Shown here in pieces: positions 55,641 through 64,000 of a stretch of DNA of 64,000 bases. The notes below the pieces were generated by a model. That model worked only from the letters and a program-made list of their open reading frames with translations. It was not told where the DNA came from and did no database searches. The DNA comes from Riptortus pedestris (lineage: Eukaryota > Arthropoda > Insecta > Hemiptera > Alydidae): positions 83,379,001 to 83,443,000 of the forward strand of contig CM032229.1 in NCBI GenBank assembly GCA_019009955.1, written 5' to 3'. The position numbers and the translations under genes are program-made. Every line of letters begins with the position of its first letter. The stretch's first letter is position 1.

Positions 55641-57055
55641 AACTCAACTATAATAACTATCGCTATAATAATATAATATTTGAATTTTTTTTGGTTCCAT
55701 TCTTCTGTAAACCCCCACTTTTTCTCATTTCACAAAGGCGGTTAGTCAATATATGCAGAAGGTTCTTATTTAAAGCTCATATACGATGTAATGTCTTTAT
55801 CGGGCAAGGATGTGGGGGGGGAGAGAGGTTAGAGAAGGGATAAAATCAAATACCTCTGTTGATCTCATCAGTCTCCTGTGAACCCTCAATCTTACTAGTG
55901 TTACGATTTCACTTGTGTGAACTGAGCCACTAAACATCTAAAATTACAATTCCTGTATACATCCTTTTCTTATAATAGAAACAAATGTAGAATAAACGTA
56001 GGTAGATAAGTTGTGTGTTCAGCGCATGGGAGATCTTTACTGTTTACGCAGCCTCCACAGCTAAGATGGAGGTCTAAATACCAGTGTATTCTGTTCTCCA
56101 ATTTGAATTTCACAACTCTAAAGCCTTTCAATTATTCTCCGAGTTGATACAGCCTTAGTTCGTAGTAGGATTAGAGAAGTAATTACTTGAGATATTGGAG
56201 TCGAGATGTTGCCGAACAGAATCAGAATTACTGCTTCCGCTGCCTGGGAAGAAGTATAACCTACTCAATTTAACCTCCCCTCGCCTAATCAGCAACATAT
56301 CAGCCGTCTAACCATTATCTGCAGTTTGATATATTTCACACTCCTTTCAATCTGCCATTAACTCAATGTTCTAATTAGAAGCTGACGGGATCAGAGGCAG
56401 GCTGCTTTATGCCCAAGGTCGTTGGCTTTCCTGATTTGATTGGTGTTTGTCATGGTTGTTCTGTCTTCTGCCTACTTGCTGTAAGCCCTGATCTTGACGT
56501 TCATAGTCAGCTACTTGCGACTTCATCTCATACTGGATAGTCCCTGAAAAGAATTTTATCATTATTGCCTTGAATGCTAAGATGATGCAACCGCTATTTT
56601 TCTATGTTTACTAGGTTTTTTTGACCTCATGAACGATAATAAATTCGTTAATATTCGTCCATTAGCCACACCATGTCTCAAACGTAAAACACTATCATGG
56701 CATTTTCTCAGAAAACTAAGGGATTATTCATGGCTTTGTTTACCAAATATTTATATTACGAAAGGAAACCATTTATCGAATGGACCCTACAGTTATTGGA
56801 TGTACATGTTACAGGATATTTCACTTACGGGATGAAAATAACGGCATTATGTGTTCATAAGTTAATCTTTATATTTACACTGGAAACCATTTCTATTTGT
56901 ACCAATCAATGATGGGTATCACGGCTAGTTAATTACATATTATCAATAATAGTTTTAAATGTAATACTAATATAAATGAAAACTGCATGCATTGGATTAA
57001 ACATGTAATCAAGTGTAAAGAAAAAATACAAAATAATATATAAACAACTATATAT
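55641..57055. other. Intergenic, mixed
   Basis: Small HIN-like scraps near 55680-55760 (TTCTGTAAACCCCCACTTTT) and 56000-56060. 56160-56520 is GC-balanced, repeat-free and without a coding frame. Overlapping frames at 56629-56912 lack homology. Confidence 0.4.
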
Positions 57056-57059
57056 ATGT

Positions 57060-57560
57060 GTGTGTAGATATATATGTTTGCTACCACGGTCGTATTTTTT
57101 GTTTGATCATTACCAAATTCTATATTTAAGCTTTTCATGTGAAAAAAGATATAGTTCGTTAACTACTGGAATGGGACGAGAAGGAGAGGGGAGGAAACAA
57201 ACATTCGAAATAACTCCACTATTATGATTCAGAGCATTATATAACTATCTTATTGCTAATTTTGATATTAGATTTTGGGGGCTAGAGACGGGGTAAAATA
57301 AAGAATTCTAAATATTTTCACTATTTTGTGTTGGATCGAAAAATTTCACATAATCATGTTGTATTGTTCATCGTTGTTGAACATTGATTTTTTACAATTG
57401 GTGTTTTATTAGATTTTTTCTAACTCGAATATTAACCGAAGTATTTACATTTTTATTTCTCAGCCCTCTTTGAACCCCCACTCGCGCTAATGTGTTTTCT
57501 ACTTGGAGGATTTGAAGCAACTAACACCTCATGCAGCGCTTGAGGCTCAATTCCTGTTCA
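57060..57560 (+). mobile_element. HIN interior fragment, diverged
   Basis: CGTATTTTTTGTTTGATCAT, TACCAAATTCTATATTTAAG, GGAATGGGACGAGAAGGAGA, then a second interior segment from about 57280 with GTGTTGGATCGAAAAATTTC and CTCAGCCCTCTTTGAACCCC. Confidence 0.6.
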
Positions 57561-57628
57561 CATAGATTACTTAATTCCGGAAAAATGGAGAATAAATTGT
57601 ATGAGAATATTAGCTTAAGTTTGAACAT

Positions 57629-58549
57629 TTAACCTTCCACTGGTAACAATATTTTGACAACTTAGAAAGGTAACATGGGGTGACGAGTCACCCCAAGTGA
57701 TTATTTAATCAATAAAGGAGATTAATGTTTACACAATGATTTATTTACATTTTGACATTTATATTAAATTATTATTAATACAATCGACAACTGAAAAATA
57801 TATTGAAAAATCACTACTTGAAGCAGTTGCTACACACTTACTTGCGATGCTCGCTGCACGTAGGTTTTCCGCATTTCCTGCAGTCAGTTTTCACTTTTTT
57901 GTCATTTGCTCGTGTGCATAGATGTAATTTTCACGACGAATACATATTTCCAGGTTAGTAAATTGAACAGTAAGTTTAGGGCATCAAGTTCAGATGTGAT
58001 GTTTGAATAGGGTTTTACTCGAGGGATTTTTACAATATTATGGGCTTGTGTTCTGGTTGGTCTAGGCGGTTTCAATGACCATACATGACCATTTTTACCT
58101 TTTACAGTGTCCGAAGACGATGAAATGTCTTCCTCCACTTCTTGAGAGTATCCTCCTATTATGTCATCAACATCACTTTCTTCCTGTAGGATATCTTCCT
58201 CACCACTTGAATCATCACCAGAATTTACATTGCTTTCATTCTCTAGACACTCTTTCACAAATGCGGCAAAATTTGGGCGATTAACATTGCAGGAATCCAC
58301 TTTATGCAAATAAATGTTAAAAAAATTCGGCAACCTAGAAAGGTAACAGGGGTTACTAGTCACCCCAAGCACGTGATAAATCATGTAAACAGGCTCTGTC
58401 ACGGAGGCCAAGACTTTTAATCGAACAGTACTAACGCGAAGTGAGATTAGCGAGTGACTAAGATATGCCCCGTCAACCAACAAAACATAAAAAAAAAAAA
58501 AAAATCTACGTGGGGTGACGCATCACCCCTGTTACCATCGAAAGGTTAA
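57629..58549 (-). mobile_element. piggyBac-type deletion derivative bounded by TTAA
   Basis: TTAA at 57629-57632 and 58546-58549. Just inside, CCTTCCACTGGTAACA and (complement) CCTTTCGATGGTAACA form the TIRs. The hairpin-prone GGGGTGACGAGTCACCCC lies near the left end and GGGGTGACGCATCACCCC near the right, with a third version at 58350-58368. It encloses one transposase-derived frame and an out-of-frame cysteine-rich domain. Confidence 0.85.
57902..58483 (-). pseudogene. piggyBac transposase remnant: N-terminus fused out of frame to C-terminal CRD
   Basis: The 193-codon frame has an acidic Ser/Asp/Glu-rich middle (NSGDDSSGEEDILQEESDVD) and HVWSLKPPRPTRTQAHNIVK, typical of piggyBac N-termini just before the DDE domain. 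Near 57960 the homology shifts frame: the overlapping frame reads TNLEICIRRENYIYAH, then CRKCGKPTCSEH (about 57846-57882), a TAA, and VCSNCF. That is the C-x2-C...C-x2-H...C-x2-C domain normally at the C-terminus. The catalytic domain is therefore deleted and a frameshift and a stop follow, so it is inactive. Confidence 0.75.
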
Positions 58550-59639
58550 GAGTAATAATACTCTACGTATAATTGCTAGTGGTTTCTAAGAGGCAGCAGG
58601 AAACCAGCTCAACGAATGATTTCCTGCGATGAATTGCGAAATGTAGTTCAACAAAATATATCAATCCCCTTGGAATATTTAAATTATAAAATGGAGGATA
58701 AACGCCTTAAACAAAATTGGATGTGAACTGTTATTTCACATACAAAACCAACCTTGACTGACCTGTTAATCAGGAAAATAGAAGGCTAAGTGTGAATGAG
58801 TGTTAGAAAAGCCTTTTAAATTTGAAAGCCGTATATTTGGAAGATAGTAACGACCTACTAAGATTAATGTTCTATTTTAGGGTTCTTGGGAGAAGGGTTA
58901 TCTCTGATGGAGCGTGGATCTCCATTTAAACTAGGATTCAAAGGATGCTTGGAGATAGAATGTATTTGGTGACTTTTGACGTAACATTTCAACAGGGATT
59001 TATCAAAAGACTTAAAGTTCACTCACAGTTCTTGTCAGGCGACGGTATTAATGAATGAAATTTCTCATTATGTGCATTATCCTCATATAATCGCACATTT
59101 ATTCTTTTATATATTAGGAAATGTTTGTTAATGGCTTGGTGGTCTTCGAGCTGGCTTGTTGGGATTGGAAATTAATTACGTCTAATACTTGTCAAGGATG
59201 AACGTACATTTATTTTCACTCTTCAGGGATATTATGTCATGAAAAACAGTACTGCACAAAAACCATATTCTAAAAATAAAATTAAAAATATAACATAACC
59301 AAAATTAGTTAATAAATTTAAACATCATAAAAACTTCCAGGATGAAGTAGCGCACTCTTTCAATACCTGCTCGTTCATAGCACGCTAATACCGTCTCCAA
59401 CAGGCAAAGCTCTGAGCTTTTCTTTTCAGGAATAAATTATTTTTAGCAGCTTCCATATCCCCTGCTAATTCATGTGTACTCCATATAATTATTTACTTTT
59501 TCAGTTATCCAACTTAGGATTCTACCTCAGACACGTTTCTCTGTCCAATCATCTGAGAATGACTCTGACCCTTGGCAGTTCCGCTTGATATTGGCCCAGT
59601 TTCATGTGTATGATATCCTAACCTAGCCCTTAAATTTAC

Positions 59640-59640
<1 letters not shown>
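58550..59640. other. Intergenic, nothing recognised
   Basis: No gene or repeat family recognised; (AT)n begins at 59643. Confidence 0.45.
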
Positions 59641-59686
<46 letters not shown>

Positions 59687-59692
59687 CATATA

Positions 59693-60348
59693 CAAGCTAA
59701 GGTACCCGGCGATGCCCGGGAAATTATTATTAACTGAATAATAATGATATTTTTATACCAAGACTTCAATGTGTATAATTACATTTCCCTCCATGACGTA
59801 TTGTTTTTTCCGAAATAGCCAATCCTATAGGCTAACTTTTGGGGGCTAATAGAATAGAAATTTTAGTTTTGAAGAATAAATGAAAATGTGTTCCTAATCT
59901 ATTCCTCTCACCTTTTTTGAGTAATTCTAACCTTAATCATGGATAGCATTTATTACAATTAAATATCATCTATAATGAACATATTTCCTGTCAAAAACCA
60001 ATCCGAGCACATATAGTTTAAGCATGGTTTTATACTTAAGATTATATTCGTAATAGTAAATCTCTAAATAAATGTGTAAATACTTCCAGGAATTCCAGCA
60101 TTTCACAGGAAATAAGTAAACTCAATTAATTGTTTTTGCCTCCCGTCAGCTCCAGCATGAGAGTTATAAACATTGTTTTCCTTAAATTATTGATTCAAAA
60201 CATTACTTTATAAATTTATCTACCTGATCTACCTTGCTTCAAACAAACTGACACCAAAGAAACAAATCGCAGATATCGTGTCTATGACATGTAAAACGAA
60301 GAAGTATCTTAAAATTTCGAGATAAAAATCAATGTGCAGACAGAGATT

Positions 60349-60409
<61 letters not shown>
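59693..60409 (-). mobile_element. Helitron, short copy (non-autonomous)
   Basis: Read on the minus strand: 5' A|TCCAATATATAT at 60409, GTAATCTCTGTCTGCACATT, ATTTTAAGATACTTC, ACATGTCATAGACAC. The 3' end carries the stem-loop CCCGGGCATCGCCGGG and GGTACCTTAGCTTG at 59693. The final CTAG is changed to CTTG. The ~300-bp tandem units are absent, so at 717 bp it is a deletion form of the family at 36-40 kb. Confidence 0.82.
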
Positions 60410-60411
<2 letters not shown>

Positions 60412-60489
60412 AGTGTGAAAACTTTTATAAATTATTTTTGTTTTTATATTTCGTTGTTACAAACTTCATATTGAGTGTCGTTAACCGAA

Positions 60490-60982
60490 TTTTAACTGAG
60501 GGGCTCCGCAAACTAAGCAGATTTTCATCGTGCTGGTATAGATTACCTGTGACCTCATCTCATCAGATTAATGTCAATTTCTATGTAAAAATCCGATGAG
60601 TAGAAGGGGCGTGGCGTGGGGGGGGGGTCACTGCGGGCTGAACAAGTAAATACGAATAACTGGATTAGTATTTGAGTTACGAAAAATTGCATAGACCAAC
60701 AATTATAGTCCATCAGTATTTTTAAAAGACATGACAGTAGTTAAACATTTTATGTTCTGATGTATAATAACGGATATATTTTGAATTTTCAAATCCAACT
60801 TTACAACCGAGCTATTCTATAAAGAATACTCTTTTATATAATGAAACACTTTATTTGAATATTAAATGGCAACTACATTTTACTTAGAAAAAAGAATATA
60901 AGGTGAAAAGAGATTAGTAGTGTGTCACCCCAGCACGTGGGAAATCTACTTAGTTTACGCAGCCCCGGCGTGACGGACTTTT
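60490..60982. mobile_element. HIN pieces in opposing orientation
   Basis: Left: minus-strand 3' end (GAGGGGCTCCGCAAACTAAG, CAGATTTTCATCGTGCTGG). Right: plus-strand 3' end (CAGCACGTGGGAAATCTACT, GCAGCCCCGGCGTGACGGAC). Interior AAAATCCGATGAGTAGAAGG lies between. Two copies therefore share the middle in inverted arrangement. Confidence 0.6.
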
Positions 60983-61100
60983 AGCAGATTTACCTTAAGG
61001 GAAATCAGCTATTGAGGTCGTACTCATGATGCGAGTTTCGAAAAATTTCTTCGAATGTCCATCGATCCTACCCAGGAGATGACGAAAATGAGGTCCGTTC

Positions 61101-61172
<72 letters not shown>

Positions 61173-61724
61173 CTGTTAACGCTCTAGCGGTCGCAATTTT
61201 TGTTTGATCTTTACCAAACTCGGAATTTAATCGTTTTATGTAAAAAGGAAGATCAAGTTCGTTAATGGCTGAAATCGGACCAGTAGGAGGGGGGGGGTTA
61301 GAGGGGGGATTTTAGAAAATTCAAAATATCTCCGTTATTATGCGTCGGATCGAAAAATTGTATTGAATAAATCTTATTGCAAATTAAATTTACTATAAAT
61401 ATTGTTCTATACATTTATTCTGTATCTTGAATATTAACCGAGATATTTGCATTTGTATTCTGCGTGTGGTCACCAGTAGGCTATGTTCGGACTTTCCGCC
61501 GAGAGCTCTGGCGGCCGTTTCTATAACTATTCGTCCCTCGTGAATAGGTTTAGAGGTTAGGTTAACTGTTTTTTGGGGCTAGAAACTACTGGGTTATTAC
61601 GCCCTAAATAATGTTTTAGGTTTAGAGGTTTCTTACTACTACAGTTGTTATTAGGCATATTTCTCTATTGTAAAACTTCTCGTGGGAAATCTGCTTAGTT
61701 TACGCAGCCCCTGCGTGACGGACT
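60983..61724 (+). mobile_element. HIN element, complete; joined head to tail to the previous copy
   Basis: Begins AGCAGATTTACCTTAAGGGA immediately after GTGACGGACTTTT of the preceding copy. (AT)n 61106-61168, CGCTCTAGCGGTCGCAATTT, a G-tract AGGAGGGGGGGGGTTAGAGG at 61288-61307, CGTCGGATCGAAAAATTG, the subfamily GC-rich module at 61480-61545, and the 3' end CGTGGGAAATCTGCTTAGTT, GCAGCCCCTGCGTGACGGAC, T-run. Confidence 0.87.
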
Positions 61725-62345
61725 TTTTTTTATGAAATTTATATTAATGAACACGATAAAAATTTTAAAATTCGACCGAGGTTGCATATCGAGAATCTAC
61801 TTGAATAATTCGAGTTAAAATCGACTACATGCTCCCCCACTAGACCTTGTCCTATATATGATAGACCTTGGCCCTTGAATGTGTTGGACCAATTACTTTG
61901 ATTTCGTTGTGACTGGTTTATCTGTTTTTCATCTTTTGTTCGGTAAATTATGAGGTGTTATTCTGCAAAAGTTTAAATGATGTACCTCATTAGTATGCTT
62001 CATTCAGCAAAAGCTTGCTTTCAGCGAAAGTAGCTAACAGTCTCTTTTTGGAGTTAATCCAAGAACAAAATTTTAAGTTTCTAATGACATTTTTGTTTCT
62101 CTTCGTCTATTAATTAGCGCCATTTCTTCGTCGACTGAAATCTTTTTTGTCTTTTTCATGGAAATTATTGATTTTATCTATTTCTGCCATCTATTTTCTT
62201 TCATTTAATTACATAGTACCTACTCATTACATAATATTAGTTTTTATATCTCTAGGCACTTAAATACCGTTATCAGGGGGTTAATGAGAAAGCAATCCAT
62301 CTTAATTTCTTTTTAGCAGTTTCTTCAAAGGGTCGAGCAGGAGAG
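61725..62345. other. Intergenic, nothing recognised
   Basis: No gene or repeat recognised; ends in a ten-G run at 62345-62355. Confidence 0.45.
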
Positions 62346-62355
62346 GGGGGGGGGG

Positions 62356-62445
62356 AATTCAAAGGGAAATCAGCCATTGAGGGATGAAGCTATTTTTGAA
62401 ATCATTCTTCAGTTTTCCTTGGATCCTAACGTGGAGATGACATGA
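62356..62445 (+). mobile_element. HIN 5'-end fragment
   Basis: TTCAAAGGGAAATCAGCCAT, TTGAGGGATGAAGC, CTTGGATCCTAACGTGGAGA, TGACATGAAA, then an opposing copy begins. Confidence 0.55.
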
Positions 62446-62930
62446 AAAGTCCGTCATGCAGGGGCTCCGTCAACTAAACAGATTTGCTGGTATGACACGC
62501 TACTAACCTACTGAAGACTGAAAACAGTAAAATACTTATAACTCTGTTAATATATGTGTTAGGAATAAATGTATAAAGCAACAATTGTTGTACATCAATA
62601 TTTTAACAAAATTGTCTCTTATAAAATTATTCGATCAGACTCATAATAAGGCAGATATTTTAAAATTTCAACCCCTTTATAATACCACCCCCTCCCTATT
62701 CCTGGTCCGATTTCTACCAATAACAAATATGATCTTTAATGTTGCCTGAAACAGTTATATATCGAGTATGGTATATATCAAAGGATCTTTTTCTAAACAA
62801 GAACATACAACCTTAATTGGTGACCTCATCGAACAATGAATTTGCATGTATCTCGCATAATAAAGGTCTCATGAAAACAATATTTAGTATTTAGGATTAG
62901 TATAAAGAGGCTCATGTTATAATATCTTAC
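62446..62930 (-). mobile_element. HIN 3' half
   Basis: AAGTCCGTCATGCAGGGGCT, CTAAACAGATTTGCTGGTAT, ATAAAATTATTCGATCAGAC, CACCCCCTCCCTATTCCTGG and ACAATATTTAGTATTTAGGA; the 5' part is missing, replaced by the next copy. Confidence 0.65.
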
Positions 62931-62935
62931 TGTTA

Positions 62936-63829
62936 AACTAAGCAGATTTCCCGCGTGAAGTTTAGCAATAGATAAATCTACATACCGGTAACACAGCACC
63001 TCCGTGAATATTAAGTGAATACATACAAACTATAATAAGAAACCTCCAGACGGAAAGCATCTGAAATGTAAACAAACAGGTCTGGCAACTTATTACCGGA
63101 AAGAAAAACAATTACTGAAATATATCAGAATATAACATATTAATTTGATTGAATACTATTTACTATATCTAGTACTGTAATTTATAATGAATCAGAATAA
63201 TTTTTATCTCAATCAATCAAATTTTAGTAGTCTAAGAACTTAAGAGGGGGGGGGTCACCAAAGCACATTTGCACGTATGTCGTATAATAAAGGTCTCTTA
63301 AAAACAATATTTGGTATTTAAAATTCAAATAATGTGGTTTATTACATAACTGAGTATTGTTAGTTTAACACTAGTAGAAGTGGGTGTTTGCTGAAGGCTG
63401 AAAACTATAAAATCTAAATATCTCGGATAATATTCAAGATTCAGATAATATGTATAAAACAATATTTATAGATCATTAAATTTGCAATACGATTGGTTCT
63501 ATAAAATTTTTCGATCCGACTTATAGTAACGGAGATATTTTGAATATTCAAAATTCCCCCATCTACACCCCCTCTCCCACTGATCCGATTTCAGCCATTA
63601 ACGAACTTGATCTTCCTTTTTACATAAAACATTAAATACCGAGTTTGGTAACAATCAAATTAAAATTGCTACCGATAGAGCGTTAACAGTCATATATATA
63701 TTTATAATTTTGAACGGACCTCATTTTCGTCATCTCCTAGGTAGGATAAATGGACATTTGAGGAAATTTTTTAAAACTCGCGTCGTGAGTACGACCTCGA
63801 TAGCTGATTTTCCGTAAGGCAAATCTGCT
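62936..63829 (-). mobile_element. HIN element lacking only its terminal hairpin
   Basis: Left end CTAAGCAGATTTCCCGCGTG without the stem-loop. AACCTCCAGACGGAAAGCAT, the G-run at 63245-63254, GGCTGAAAACTATAAAATC, TTTCGATCCGACTTATAGTA, ACCCCCTCTCCCACTGATCC and CATTTTCGTCATCTCCTAGG follow, to the 5' end TTTTCCGTAAGGCAAATCTG at 63829. Confidence 0.78.
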
Positions 63830-64000
63830 AAAACGACGATTTAGAAGAATGAAGTAATATTTGAGAGTGTTGAGTTCTCGAGGCTTGGGTAGAACTGATC
63901 TATGTGTAGTGCAATGATCCTTAGAGGAGATAATCCCCGCAGCTCAGCCTGGGTATTTACGACGGATTATAGCTATGTTTTTACAACGCTGAACATTTCA

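Noticed and set aside
56629..56912. Two overlapping plus-strand frames
   Set aside because: Both remain open by chance in different frames over the same bases; no domain, splice site or codon signal.

Overview
The window is animal nuclear DNA, most likely from an insect. Genes are split by GT-AG introns, intergenic DNA is long and AT-rich, (AT)n microsatellites abound, and the recognisable secreted protein is of an insect cuticle-like type. No bacterial operons, rRNA genes, true tRNA genes or CRISPR arrays were seen. The species cannot be named from the sequence.

Layout. (1) About 1.8-10.6 kb, minus strand: eleven coding exons of an anoctamin (TMEM16) of the ANO10 type. All splice phases agree and all six acidic/amide Ca2+-site positions known from ANO1 have counterparts. 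The last exon is unresolved. (2) 11-27 kb: repeat desert with tRNA-derived SINEs, many copies of one Helentron/DINE-like element, a decayed BEL/Pao fragment inside a large inverted repeat, a Crypton-like recombinase remnant and an AT-rich block that looks like a homeodomain-type enhancer. (3) 27.1-30.65 kb, minus strand: a small secreted Gln-rich protein gene. Its first exon carries only ATG AAG, behind a TATA box and a TCAGT initiator, and it is joined across a 2.74 kb intron to a 255-codon second exon. (4) 31-43 kb: transposons, including a three-level nest (Helitron in Helitron in Helentron-like element) and a Tc1-like deletion derivative. (5) 43.4-43.6 kb, plus strand: a GC-rich promoter-like block and a candidate 58-bp first coding exon of an unidentified gene that would continue to the right. 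(6) 45-64 kb: Helentron-like copies, a hAT element with an intact 8-bp target duplication, two piggyBac remnants, a short Helitron and SINEs.

The dominant unifying feature is one interspersed family, called HIN here. It has a 5' 20-bp palindrome, a central (AT)n tract, a conserved G-rich tract, a 12-bp inverted copy of its 5' motif near the 3' end, and a terminal stem-loop before GGACTTTT. At least 25 full or partial copies lie here in both orientations, two pairs joined head to tail. This architecture fits non-autonomous Helentrons (DINE-1/HINE type). No autonomous Rep/helicase gene is visible in the window.
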